Assembly: GCA_009760855.2 (NCBI GenBank)
Contig: WPIO01000001.1
Coordinates: 19,929,501-19,993,500, forward strand
Reading direction: 5' to 3'
DNA length: 64,000 nucleotides
From: Cristatella mucedo
Lineage: Eukaryota > Bryozoa > Phylactolaemata > Cristatellidae
Part shown: positions 33,658 through 45,840 of the stretch, piece after piece
How positions within the stretch are numbered: the stretch's first letter is position 1
Layout: every line of letters starts with the position of its first letter
The notes under the pieces: generated by a model
Database searches by the model: none
The model's input: only the letters and a program-made list of their open reading frames with translations
Told to the model about the DNA's origin: nothing
Translations under genes and position numbers: made by a program

Positions 33658-34585
33658 TGTAATGTATCTCCGTCAGTAACTCCACAAAGTCATAAAGACC
33701 ATGTGGGTGTTACGCAGGAGAGTTTTGTATAGCGCACTCACAGCCTAAGAGGCTTTCGGTACGCATTCGGTAGCCAACAGACTTCGTCTCACGCAGCAAA
33801 GAGAAAGTGGGAAGCATAGCAGAGTTAGGAGAGCAGTTGAGGCAGTGAGTAGCATAGAAGTAGCAGTTCAGGACCGCTGAAAAAGATGTGCCACAGTCGG
33901 CAGTTGGAGAGTAGATGTCGTTGCGTAAGAATTGTGGAAGCGAGTTCCACAGTCTAGAACCTGCAGAGCTAAAGCTTCTGTCGCCAACTGTCTTTAAGCG
34001 GAGGAATGGGACAGCTAATTTATTGTCCACACAGGACCTGAGGGCGCGAACAGGCTGAAACTGATGCAGCAGTTCAGCTAGGTATGAAGGAGCCAAGCCG
34101 TGGCGGGCCTTGTGGGTCAGCGTAAGAACTTTGCTCTGTATCCTTTGATCAACCGGCAACCATCCGAGCTCTTTCAGCAAAGGTGACACGTGCTCAGACC
34201 ACTGGGACTTGAAGACCAGCCTTGCAGCCATATTCATGGTCCGCTGTAGTGGCATAATAGCTTTCTTTGGTAGCCCAGCCAAAAGGGAATTACAATAATC
34301 AAGCCGAGACAGAACTAAAGAGCTAGTTGAATTTTTTACAAGCCACTGTGGGAGACGGCTTCTAATCTTGGATAGGGATTGGATGTGATGGCTAGCTGTA
34401 GAAGCAGTCTTCTGAATGAAGCTTTTGAAATTGAGGCAGCTGTCGAACACGACACCTAGATTACGAGCACGGGGTGAAGGTCGCACAATAGCGTCACCTA
34501 TTAGAACAGCAAAGCCTTTTAATCCAGCCACACGCTTAGGGTGTCCTATGAGAAGCAGTTCGGTTTTATCGTCATTTAATTTCAT
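33658..34585 (-). mobile_element. LINE-A copy 6 (long intact 3' frame)
   Basis: One minus-strand frame of 291 codons runs from KLNDDKTELLLIGHPKRV through FAVLIGDAIVRPSPRARNL, SSLVLSRLDYCNSLLAGLP and GSRLWNSLPQFLRNDIYS to a stop near the 3' end. No internal stop occurs, and the Trp lost in copies 3 and 5 is kept. The copy is truncated about 50 codons after the YADD box, so it is not autonomous. The 3' terminus (GTAATGTATCTCCGTCAGTA on the plus strand) abuts the fragment at 33418-33655. Its intact frame and close match to copies 2, 3 and 5 point to relatively recent insertion. Confidence 0.92.
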
Positions 34586-37054
34586 GGCTTTCTAGGCAAT
34601 CATAATACTTAAAAACATGAGCATCTGGTTTAGGCGCTAATAAAAGCCAGGCCAAAGGGGTTAAAGAATGTCCCTTGATGTGGAAATAGTTGATGCTCCT
34701 CTTGAAAACTTTAAGGAAAACGTCAGAGCTTACTCAAGGTAGTTCAGCAGATCCAGCAAGGTACACCCAGCTAGCTGTATTGCATGTCAGCCAACTTGGG
34801 CTAGTGAACCCTACTTGGATTAACTATAGAGAATGACTAGCCACCCTTAACCTACAGCTGCTGATCAATCATACTGATTTCAGCACATCTACCTTACTGA
34901 CCAACTGTCAGTGTTGCTCTTGGTTGACATTAGTTAACATACATACACTAAGGTAAAAGACGTCTATGAATATTCATATGAATGCGTGTATACCGAAATG
35001 CTCACTTAAATAGTTATAATGCTATAACATGCATTCAGCACTTTCCAGCTAAAATAATCTGTCAGATTGGTATTATGCGTTCTCATTATCATGTAGCTAT
35101 GTTTAATTGTGCAGCAAAACCCTGTTGTGTGACTTATCGAAGGGCTCAGACATAGCTAGTGTCATGGGGGCGCGGGAGGTATGAGGTTTAGCACTAAATC
35201 GCACTTCACACTCAATGTTAGAACATGTAACGGCCAGGGGACAGAATTTCACTGTATTTCTTCACCGTTTGCTGTGTATATATTGGCTATTTTTATTGCT
35301 TCCGTATTTTTACTGTGTTTAGCAGTGCTTTTGAAGAATACTTACCTTGCATTGAAGAATGCTATCAGCTGCTTTTACATGATCGGTTTTGCAAGCCATT
35401 AGTTTTCTATCCGTTTACGAACGGAGGATATATCATGTTACAATATTTTATTACCCGTTAATTTGCCTTCAGTTTTCTATCGCTTTTCCGTCAGTCGTCG
35501 CCAAAGCTCCGCCCACAGGGTAGTCATGTTTTTTCTGAGCTTGGAATAGTAGAAAATGTCAACCTGGAATTCACCTCAGTGTCATTACCTGTTAACCGCT
35601 GCGGTTTGGGCTCCTGTTGAAGGACTCTGAAAGAGTAAGCAGGAAAGGAATGTAGGACAATGCGATATTGGGCTAGTTCTTAGAGGTTGGGCGAATGCAA
35701 TTTTTAGGTTGAGATAAGTGCGACTGTTCTTGTTCTAAAATCCAAATGCGTCTCTCTGTAAGAATAGATGAAACAGTGGTGCAGCACCCCGATCAGGAGA
35801 CACAGGCAAGCATTCTGCATGAGCTAGTTATTGGCAATGCAGCCGTCTTTAGAAACTTCCGGCAAATGGATTTACGAGACTTCACTTCTTCCTGAGCCCT
35901 TGTAGTTAAAGATACAACAGTAAGATCGAGTAGCATGAGGGTAAGAGCACACATGCAAGAGAACGACTTGCTCTGAAATTTTGATACTTAGCAGTAAGCT
36001 CGTTAAATACGGGTAGTTTAGTGCTTTCTTTGGTACTTACATGCTTATAAATTATTGAGATGGCCATCATTATAAGCAGCCTTGCAATGCAGTGCTCATG
36101 CATATTCTCCTACGCGCCTCTTCCAGCGAATTGCTAACATTCCTTGAATTATCTAGAAAACGGTGCATGTTAAATTTTTCAAATGGAAGTTTGTCAAGCC
36201 TTCAAATTCAGTTTGTAATTTCAAAGGCAGCTCTCACTCGTTGTGTCCATCGTCTTTGAAGAAATATGTCACAAAGCTTAAAGGTTTGCACAATCACATT
36301 TAAACAGACTCGCAGCTGCCAAACCCACTCAAGTGTTCTAAGAACTGCAACATTTACATGTAGACACCGAGTGCGGAAGGTGAGAGGGAGGACATCACAA
36401 GCGAGGCTTCCTTGAGCAGCGCGACTGTATGAATGTGATTGGAGCTATTCATGGTGAACACATTGCAGTAACGCACACATGCCACCGCCCAGCCCTAATT
36501 CAAGTGAAGATCTCTGCCCCTCTGTTACAAACTGCCGAGGAAGCTATCCCCATGGAGAGACTAGTGGCCAAATAAATCATGCTTAAAGTAAAAGCAGCTA
36601 CAAGGAGCATTCTCCATTTTGCTGTCTACCTAGCCAAGATAGAAATAGCCATCGCCACTCTGTGGCCTCGGTGATAGACATAATTGCAACGCGTTTCAAA
36701 GGTCAACTGCAACGGAATGACGAAGCTTTTGGAGGCCTTGCTCGAAATATATTGTGATTGCAAGATGAGAGATTGCAAACCGGTGGAAGTTTTATAATTC
36801 AATCACGGCATTTCATCTCATCCGCCTAGTGCCTTTTCGTGAGCGGCATCGGCATCTCTCATTTGGGCTCAAGCGATAAAAAAAACCCGTCAGTATACGT
36901 GCCGACTCAACGTCCGTTTCGCGCCGAGTTTCTCGGGATGCTATGGCAAACTTAGCAGGCTTTACGGTGGCCTGCTGCGAGGTTTTTCTCAGCATTTCTT
37001 GTTGCAATAGGCACGTTGTAACACCAAATACGCAATTTTTAGTCAGTAATAATT
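34586..37054. other. No gene recognised
   Basis: About 2.5 kb of unassigned, mostly AT-rich sequence with only short frames. A 73-codon frame at 35181-35402 includes a hydrophobic stretch (AVYILAIFIASVFLLCLAVL) but has no other support. Confidence 0.35.
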
Positions 37055-37222
37055 ATCATAAAAATAAATTTGATATAGCACTCTCTGAGAACTCAATCTG
37101 TTTCTAGGCACTTTAAATTTGCTGCAAAGGAAGCGTGATCGAATGGTTAGTGGTAGCATGCTCAATAAACGAGAAGAATAACATGGTTGGTGGTGACATA
37201 CACAGGGTCAGCACGCAAATGT
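37055..37222 (-). mobile_element. LINE-B 3' fragment
   Basis: On the minus strand it reads through TGTCACCACCAACCATGTTA-like LINE-B 3' sequence into the terminal hairpin (CTAGAAACAGATTGAGTTCT) and an AAATTTATTTTTATGATAAT tail. Diverged. Confidence 0.7.
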
Positions 37223-37729
37223 TGTCTTTCACTTTCTCTGGCATTTAAACGAGTTCTTCGGTTGATGAAATCTTACCAGGTACAGCTCTTTCTTGCTCTA
37301 GCTTGAAATGCAGCCAGATATTTCGTAGCATCTCAGTTGCATCATCGCTCGCCACTGTCCTCGGCTCGCGTAAAAGAAAACGTTTAGCACGAAGCTATTA
37401 ATCTTACCAGTTCATAATGCTTGTCAGCTGGTGTCGAAGGAATTGGAAAAACTGTGCTTCAGCGTTAGTATTGCTACCACCTACGTGTGAATATGAACGA
37501 TAGACGTTGGCCTAATAGCAGCGTTTTATCAATGGCTGACCTTACAGGCTCGGATATGAAGTGATCGCTACGAAATGGCATTTTCTCGGAGTAGAGCTGC
37601 TTCAACATATACATCTACGTCGTGAAAGCTCCACTATGTATTGAATCAGACGTTAGGGCAAGTTCCTTTCTATAAAATTCAAAATATGCAACCCTATTCT
37701 GCAGCCTGACACAAGATGTCACTGCAAAA

Positions 37730-38590
37730 GAATTGTTGAAGTGAATTCTACAGTCTAGGGTCAACAAAGGAAATGATTTTGTCCCCCGCAGTCTTCAAGA
37801 AAAGCAAAAGCTAATAAATCCACCGAGAAGGAACTCAGAATATGAGGAGGCGGAATCAGGTCAAGCAGTTCAGCGAGCGGCAAAGGAGATTATCCATGGC
37901 ATGTCTCATGGATCGGAGTAAACATAGTGCTCTGCCTTAATTGGTCAACCTGGATCCGTCGCCGCTGCATCAGCAGATGAGACATGCGGTTACACTTATC
38001 GGATTGATTGATCAATTTTACATCCGTGTCTACAACCAGCTGTAGAGGCTTTACAAATATTTTTTTTAGCTCAACCGAAACTGTCATACGCTAGTCCAGC
38101 ATAGATACAACAAGATAATAGGAGCAATGTTTAGCTATCCACCGTGGTAGACAGTCCCGTATCGTTGACAGATATTGGATGCGATGTTTAGTAGTAGAAG
38201 AAGTCTTCAGAATTACGCTTTCAAGCTTTTCAAAAGTTATTAAGAGAAAACTAAAGAACATGATAAGATAATGAAGGTCGCAACACAGTCTCACCAACTA
38301 AAAAAGCTAAGTCCAGCCTCAAGTTGAGGAGTTTGGCTCAGTCTTCATTTTGGTTTGAAATATTGGCCGACATCCAGGATCAAATACCGGCAAGGTGGGC
38401 GTTCGATCCTACACATTAAAACGGATATCTCCAGCGTAGACGTATCATCCCATCCCATGAGCGTGAATTACATTTTCAAAGGTGTGGGTAAAAATAGAGC
38501 ACTGCAAAAAGAACCAAACATGGTCCCGCATGATACTTCACTGGAAACTGATCCCCCCCCCGAATAAGACATGACTAACACCCTTATGAA
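37730..38590 (-). mobile_element. LINE-A-related copy, old and decayed
   Basis: On the minus strand, bases 38297-38091 encode LESVILKTSSTTKHRIQYLS, TIRDCLPRW and YYLVVSMLD. These correspond to FIQKTASTASHHIRSLSKIR..LVLSRLDY in young copies. The flanks match the LINE-A region encoding MSENFLK (38365-38400 complement) and the stretch after the RT motif (38470-38560). Identity is clearly lower than among the other LINE-A copies. It may be a sister subfamily or simply old. Confidence 0.65.
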
Positions 38591-39500
38591 CTAATCATGA
38601 CGTTACCGTCATTTTTTCTGTTTAGAATTTCTCTAGTTAAATGGAATAGGAATGTTTCAGTAGATTGTGGTGACTGGAATCCCGAAAAAACATTTTATGT
38701 TAATTTATTTTTTAGCGTTGTGTTCCAAAAGCTGCTTAATTATAATTGAATGTTGGAGAATGTTTGACAAAAATGAATAATGAAGACTGGACGATAGTGA
38801 GATAGAAAATCAGATCAAATCCAGACTCTTGTAGATTTGCATACATTAATAGATTCACCAAGGTTTGACTGGTCTAAGCCATAAGACAACAGCGCACCAT
38901 CCACATGCTGCTTATATGATTAATATACTTAACAGCCCCGACTCCAATGCCTTCCTAGGCTGCTAATTAGAACCCAACTCTTATAAACGGTTGCCAAGGA
39001 CACTGAAAAGCAGCCTCTGCTTATTTAATAGTACGGGTGAGTTGATAAATAACTGAGGCAGAGATATTGCTATTAGAATCGTAAGGGAGGATGTCACTAG
39101 TCACGCCAGTATGAGTTGTTCTTGAGCTGTGTTTCTAAAAAGTCCAGACATGTTTTCAGATAAGCCATTCCTTTTATCGGTATAATAAATTGTTATTGAA
39201 CTGTCTTATTATATGTTGTTGAATTGGCTCAAGTACTTCAGACAAGCAATCCCGCACACTGATGAGCGAAAGTACAGTGTTTTCGCAAGAATGTAAAGTG
39301 CAAATTACCTTGACCTAATAGACATAAGAACCGTCCAATTTTCATTGAATATTCAAAGACTTTGAACTGATTACTCGGAAAGTTGGCCAAGGGTAAGTTA
39401 TATGGTGGAAGTATCAGTTTTGGATTTTGACCATTTTGAACTATGAGCGAATATATTCAGCTTTTCCCTTTGGGTTTATAACAAGTTGCTGAAATACCAT
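38591..39500. other. No feature recognised
   Basis: AT-rich unassigned sequence. Confidence 0.35.
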
Positions 39501-39511
39501 GTCAGCAAAAT

Positions 39512-40106
39512 CATGGCAGTTGCCACATTACTCCACTTCTCGCCGACCTGCACTGGCTACCAGTCAAGCAACGGATTGACTTCAAGGTTTTGTCGCTCAC
39601 TTTTAGGTCCCTTCATTCTATGGCTCCAGCCTATCTCTCAGATATACTCCCCCATCAGGCCAAGCATCGTACCACCCGCTTTTCGGAATCCAACAGACTA
39701 CAAATACCTCGTACAAACCTTAAATCCTTTGGAGACCGTGCATTTAGTTCGTATGCTCCCAAAGCCAGGAACTCCCTCCCGACCTGCGTCAGAACATCTC
39801 ATGACCTGACCACATTTAAAAGGAACTTAAAACACACCTATTTAGGACAGCATTTAGTGGGTCCCTGTGATTCGTCCTTCACGTGCTTATGCGTGCTGAC
39901 ACTGTGCGTGCTGCCACTAACCACATTTGCATGCTGGCCCTGTGCATGTCACCACTAACCAATATTATTCATCTTGTTTGTTTTTCAAGCATGATTTTAC
40001 TTACCATTTAATTGCATTTCCCTTTGCAGCAAATGTAAAGCGCCTAGAAAGAGATTAAGTTCTCCGAGGGCGCTTTATCAAGTCCATTATTATTGTTATT
40101 ATTATG
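39512..40106 (+). mobile_element. LINE-B copy (3' ~600 bp, well preserved)
   Basis: The 39590-39958 frame encodes SLTFRSLHSMAPAYLSDILP, HQAKHRTTRFSESNRLQIPR and TNLKSFGDRAFSSYAPKARN, then TTFKRNLKHTYL near the end of the polymerase. The 3' region ends with AAGCGCC..AGAGATTAAGTTCTCC..GGGCGCTTTATCAAGT and ATT units. It is about 95% identical to the copy at 57797. Confidence 0.9.
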
Positions 40107-40341
40107 GCAGCTCTACATATTATCAGGTAAGTGAAAACTGCAGAAACTGGATATTTTGGTTTTTGATAACCGCTGATATTTTCATTTTGGGCTTGGAGCA
40201 AGAGGGCTAAACTAACTAAAAAGTGGTTTTTTCATTGTACAGCCTCATTGAAATAGCAGAAGATGAGATATAGCTGTTATCACTCCCGATTAAGAATTGG
40301 CAAAAAAGAATTGTGTGCTGAATGACTCCTACCCAAGACCT

Positions 40342-40510
40342 GAGCCGTGCTGGCTCACTCGGTAAGGCGGTTGCTTTTTAAGACCTCGTTCTCGAGGTCG
40401 TGGGTTCGAATCCTGCGTGGGCGGTCCTTTATTGCCATTTCAAGCGGTGGTGATAGAAGTAATGGCTCTTCTGTTGCTATACAAAAGAGGTTTTTAACGG
40501 CTTTTTTGGG
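40342..40510 (+). mobile_element. SINE2 copy with tRNA-like head
   Basis: The A-box-like GGCTCACTCGGTAAGGCGG and a perfect B box GGTTCGAATCC (within GGTCGTGGGTTCGAATCCTG) form a tRNA-like head. The SINE2 body follows: GGGCGGTCCTTTATTGCC, then AATGGCTCTTCTGTTGCTAT and AAAGAGGTTTTTAACGGC. The repeat continues well past a tRNA's length and recurs at three other sites, so it is a SINE and not a tRNA gene. Confidence 0.88.
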
Positions 40511-41790
40511 TTATGAATAGCTACAACCGTAAACTTGCACCAAGACCAAGAGTTTATCAGCTGCTGCACTCTGTGGCTATCAAAGATTTTGCTCTGCCCA
40601 AATGACGTGGCGTTTGTATATTAAGGTGTAGGTGCTCTTGACTGCTACTGTGTTGTGCTACCCGCTGCTAACCTGCACGTATCGAGAGGCATAATCACCG
40701 AGTCGTAAGCCTCACTTGGAGGCACTCGATCGTCACTATTGTTCATATGTCTCCGATGACTGTAGCTAACCGTTAGGCGAAACGTGTCTGTCGCAAAGGA
40801 CTTAATGAAAGAGCTGCTACACTTCGTTTGCAATAAAATACCTAATGACATTGGTTGTGTGACACATGCATTCAGATAACAAGAGCTAAACTGTAAAGGA
40901 TGCCGATGATCGTCTGAGACTCTAAATTAAAAAAAATGCATTGCTTTTTCTGCTTTGTTTTGTACAACCCATTATGCAAGGCCTGTGCAAAACTTTCGGA
41001 ATCAAAATTGTGCGCAACCACAATTCGGATCAAAGTGTCTGTGTAAGAATGTGTCTGAAAAAATATTTTATTTCGTCATGCATTGCAATGGGAGTGCAAC
41101 CTGTATGAACTGTGCAGCTGCTAAGGGGCGTCGCATTCTAAAGCTTTTTGCATTTAGAGTTTCTACGGAGTTCTACGCAACCGGTGCTAAAATGCTAAAG
41201 TGCAAGGCGACTGAATTTCTTATGGTTCGCTCGAGACCCCTCAAAGGGTTTCTGTGAGCTATTCTCGACTGCTGGCTTCTCTGCGGAGCAAGTGAGATTT
41301 TGAGCCGCGTGTTCGTTGCAAACTTGTCTATAGGCAGCTGGCATGCGTCCTCGCTTCGGATCTGGCTCTGACGGATGTGACGCATCGCCGCTCGTGTGCT
41401 AAATCCATAGAGTAGCTTCTCAGATTCTTTAATGCATAGCTCTTCGCAGGGCGCTGCGAAATACCTCTGCGGGCCTGGCGAGCTTAATCTGATGACCGCA
41501 AACGGAACATTTTGAAATGTAGGAAGAATATTTGTGCACTGTGGAGAGGCCTCGGACGTATATGGAAAACTTTCGGAGAGAGGGGACACAGTTTATTTAT
41601 CCTTTGGTCACCGATGCGTTTCGGCAGAGCTTTTTGGTGGAATATGCTTACTGGTATATGTTAAGGCTCACATGCATCTCTTCAAAAACAAGAGACGCAT
41701 GAGAAAAGATATGGTAGTAGAATATCTCTTTTATCACAATTATTTCACAAGAAAGTATGGGAAAGAAAAAGAGAATTTAAGTATGAGCAA
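40511..41790. other. No gene recognised
   Basis: Unassigned. Overlapping frames up to 138 codons (41173-41589 minus) have no recognisable domain. Confidence 0.35.
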
Positions 41791-41799
41791 GAATAAAGA

Positions 41800-41922
41800 A
41801 AGTGGGAGAGAAAGAGACAGACAGAGAGACATAGAGACCTAGAGAACGAGTGACAGAAAGATAGAGAGGCAGAGAAACAGAGAGGCAGAGAAACAGAGAG
41901 ACAGAGATAGGGACAGAGACAC

Positions 41923-42016
<94 letters not shown>

Positions 42017-42025
42017 AGAGAGATT
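41800..42025. repeat. (GA)n microsatellite tract 1
   Basis: Impure GA/GACA repeats from about 41800 lead into a pure (AG) run at about 41935-42010. Apparent frames of Leu-Ser or Arg-Glu repeats on either strand are artefacts of the repeat. Confidence 0.95.
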
Positions 42026-42475
42026 GTGTTTGTGTGATTGTAAGTGAGAGAGAAATAGATTGGGTGGTACGCAGAGGGAGTGATAGTTAGTTTTTTCCTA
42101 GGATAATTGCTCTTTAAAACTAAAACGATGGTGCCGTCAGAGACTGTCTTGATGGGATTAAACCTGACGACAGCGTAGAATTCTCCGAACTCTCCGGGAA
42201 TGACGGTCGCCATTAGCACTCTGTAAGCACCCAGCCAGCCTTTGCTTGTATTTATAACGCCGCGTGTATAAGGTTCGCATGTAGTGCTGCATTAGCGTTC
42301 TTTCATTTTTAGGACAGAAAAATCAACATAAGTTGTCAAAACAAAACGATGGCGCCCAACGTAAAGAAGACGGCCTACGCTTTTTTGCAAGACTATGGCT
42401 GATCTCAGCCGCTCACCCGGATGTCGCATTTGTCGCATTCGCGCGGGGTTGCACCCGACGCGGCTGTAGAAGGGC

Positions 42476-42666
<191 letters not shown>

Positions 42667-42847
42667 TAACGACGCCTGCTGAGAGAAATAGCAAATTGAA
42701 TAGAAAAAGATGACAATCACTAAATCGGGCTCTGCACCTTGTACTGTATGCTGGCTCAGAGAGCCGCTCCACTAACGCACCACTTAATGTGCAGCATTAT
42801 GGATGCAGAATTATGGATGCTGCCGGAGCGATGCGCTCATGCACGAC

Positions 42848-42978
42848 GCCTTGGTTCGGCCCCACGGTTAAGGTGCTCGCCTTTAACGACTAAGTTCGTA
42901 GACTCGAGCCCTGCGGCACATTTAAAGCTCTAGGATAGAGATACATTTATATTAGAGAGCAATTAAAAATAAACTATG
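42848..42978 (+). mobile_element. SINE1 copy (diverged tail)
   Basis: TTGGTTCGGCCCCACGGTTA then AGGTGCTCGCC, a B-box region GACTCGAGCCC, and a degenerate tail AAAGCTCTAGGATAGAGATA. Confidence 0.75.
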
Positions 42979-43682
42979 TTTTTAAATTGTTTTATATGTC
43001 TTAGAACCGCCTCTGCTGCAGTAAGTATAGCACTGGTGCTGCTGGAGGGACACGGTAAATGAGTTTGCAGTTTCAATGATAACGCGTTATAACGAATGTC
43101 TAAGAAGTCGGAGCCAACCGCTTCAGCATTGACCCCCAACGGACGCACCGGAAAGCTACCGGAATCGTATAAGACTACAACAGAATTACTTCTTTAGGAA
43201 TGCCCCAGGGGGACTGTCTGCTTTTTTCAATGCATGCCTTTTTGTCGCAGTTGCCTTAATTTAGCAGTGGAGATAAAAAGATAATAATACTAGAAATATT
43301 TTGGAATTTGTAATATTTTGGGCAAGTTCTAGCTCACTTAATGTGGTCATCGAATGGAAGTCGTAGCTGTAAGTGCGTAGCAGAGGGCTTTGCAGTTTAC
43401 GAAAAATAAATCGCTCATTTGGCTTCGTTGAGGCCCGGAGCAGAGCCAACAAGACCGACACAACTTCTGAATAAGACTTTGAGGTAACTTCCGGTGGTTA
43501 ATACCAATATATCCCGTTTAACTGCGCATGAACCTGATTGAAAAAGCTTAGCGTTCTAGCTCTTAAGTAGACGGTGAGGTCAACACACACTAGAGCCCTC
43601 AATACCAAAGAGACAGACTTGGGACCTTGAGATGCCCCAAGAGACGTCGCGCACATCACGTGTTCGCCTTAATATGTGTTTA
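42979..43682. other. No feature recognised
   Basis: Unassigned sequence between a SINE1 copy and a LINE-A 3' fragment. Confidence 0.35.
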
Positions 43683-43864
43683 TGAATCTCCGTCTGTAAC
43701 TCCGCAAAGGCATAAAGAATATGTGAGTGTTACGCAGGAGAGTTTTTTATAGCGCACTCAAAGCCTAAGAGGCTTTCGGTGCGCATTCGGTAGCCAGCAG
43801 ACTTCATTCCAGGCAACGAAGAGAAAGTGGGAAGCATAGCAGAGTCAGGAGAGCAGTTGAGGTC
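43683..43864 (-). mobile_element. LINE-A 3' fragment (~180 bp)
   Basis: ATCTCCGTCTGTAACTCCGC, AAAGCCTAAGAGGCTTTCGG and GCAGAGTCAGGAGAGCAGTT match the 3' untranslated end of other minus-oriented LINE-A copies, and the match stops at GAGG. Confidence 0.85.
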
Positions 43865-45745
43865 TTAACCATCACGGATGCGCGGCGCTCACTTGTGGAG
43901 ACTGCGAGTCGGTAGATCTTTTTCGAAATGGACTTTGAATATGTGCGTCGTAGTCTCGCCGCCGCGAAGATGGGCTTTCCATCCAGACGGGAGAATCGGC
44001 ACTCTCTTTTTTTCGGGAGAGTCTGGCGTCCCACGAGGTCAACCCAGCCTGAAAAGCTTCGCAATGAGCCTATAATCTAGCGCCCTCAATCCGAGTTCGC
44101 AGGCGGCTGCAATTTCCGTCTCCGGCTCACTGCCAGCGATGTGAAGAAGCGCAGCTCTATTTGGACATTGCGTTCTTCCGCCAAAGAAGTACCTCGAACC
44201 GGATCGCCGAAAGCAGTGAACAAGATTTTTTAAGAAAGCTTGAAACTTTTCGCGAATTTTCCTCGCCTTTATAAAGCGTGTTCTGCGCCATCTAAAGGAG
44301 ACAGCGGTGCATCAAGGTGCGTCGCGAAGCCAAGCGCTTTAGAGATATTAATACGCCGTCATTCTTTGGCGCCTCCGTGAAAGTTTCCCCAAAGTTTCCC
44401 CAAGGAATGCTATGCAATCCCGCAAACTTATTCTGAACGCGTGTGACAAAAGGCATGCAGCCTCGGAAGCAGCTTTAGCCACGTGTAAATTAACTGGCTT
44501 CTAGCGACTAGAGAGTACTGCACCACAAGTTAGTTTTCATTGGCGCAGTAAAGCGACTTGAGTTAGCAATGCAGGTGGTGCCATGCACAACTCGATTGAT
44601 TAGTACGGTATTTATAATATGTAGGCCACAGCAAAAAAACGAAGTGACGTAAAAAATATATTTGACAGAACCTTGAGGTCAATGCAGCATCACTGATGGA
44701 GAGTCCATAGAGATGCGGCGTTCACGTTAGAAAGACCTCGTTGCAGAACATATCGCCGACTGAAAGTCTTACACATACAGGAAGACTTGCTATTAGTGAG
44801 CTAAAAACTTATGGACGGGATATCACAAATACTATAGATTAAACAGCTTGGCTGTGAAATCCCTATCTACAAAAGTTCAAATTTATGCAGTGTTATACGC
44901 TCAAAAGTAAGCAGGTTTGACCTTATTTCGATAACCGGTAAAAGGTCGTTTTTATAACAGACAGCCATATTTCTCACAGAGTGCACTGTAGTTTTGAAAA
45001 CTGAACGCACTTTGAAGGTGACTATTTTAACTTCTGTGCTGTACTAGATTTACCCCTTATTATTAAGTGGGTTTTTCCAAATAACTTGAGGAGCTGGCCA
45101 ACACTCAAGTGAGTGTGCGAGCAGCGCATGCTGCACATAAGTTAAGTTAGAAAGTTTGAGGTGACGGAAGGCACGAAGCAATATACTAGCCGATACGACA
45201 CTGTAAATCATCTGCTCAAGCCCTATAGCCTAGACTTGGTTTTTATATTTAAACGGCAAGAAGAAGAGATTCCGCTGTTTAGCCACATGCATGTGACTAA
45301 CATCAAAGATTTATACTCCAACCTCAAGGTGCTTCATGAGTCTCTCACTTGAAAAGTGCTGACACATTTCCTGAAAACTTGGAACTCGTGGAATTCTATG
45401 AAAGATGAAATAGCTGTTATCGTCTTGTTCTGCATGGCAATCAAGTGCATTGTATCCAATGAATTGGAGCAGCTTTGGCGACTCGCCTCGAGGTGCTAGT
45501 TCTGCCAGTTTTTGGTCAGGCAGCTGGGTACTCTTGCACCATTAGTGCATGTCTAACCCTGAGAGCTGCTTTAGAATGCAAGAGGTCTGCATTTGGGTCC
45601 AATTATACAACTCAGTAAATTGTTATGGTTAGTAAGTTTAGTTTTAATAGACGAAGAGAGATCGAACTTACAGTAAGCACACAATATTGTCTACTTGAAC
45701 TCGTGAGGTGCTTCTGTAATAACCAGCTGTGCTGATGACCAGCTA
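43865..45745. other. No gene recognised
   Basis: The part at 43.87-44.4 kb is GC- and CpG-richer. Frames of 60-86 codons there show no known domain. A 63-codon frame at 45161-45352 is likewise unrecognised. Confidence 0.35.
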
Positions 45746-45749
45746 TCCA

Positions 45750-45840
45750 AATACATTGGTACCTTGGCTTACGAACTTAATTCGTTCCATGACGAAGCTC
45801 CCAACTCAAATTGCTCGTAAGTAAAATCTATATTATCCCC
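45750..45840. mobile_element. Possible DNA-transposon end (self-complementary)
   Basis: GGTACCTTGGCTTACGAACT, TAATTCGTTCCATGACGAAG and CAAATTGCTCGTAAG form a self-complementary stretch (CTTACGA pairs with TCGTAAG). It resembles termini of widespread Tc1/mariner- or pogo-type short elements, as far as I can recall. No second terminus was found. Confidence 0.25.

Noticed and set aside
40342..40415. Possible tRNA gene with a perfect B box
   Set aside because: The sequence continues as a repeat shared with three other loci, and I could not close an acceptor stem. It is the head of SINE2.
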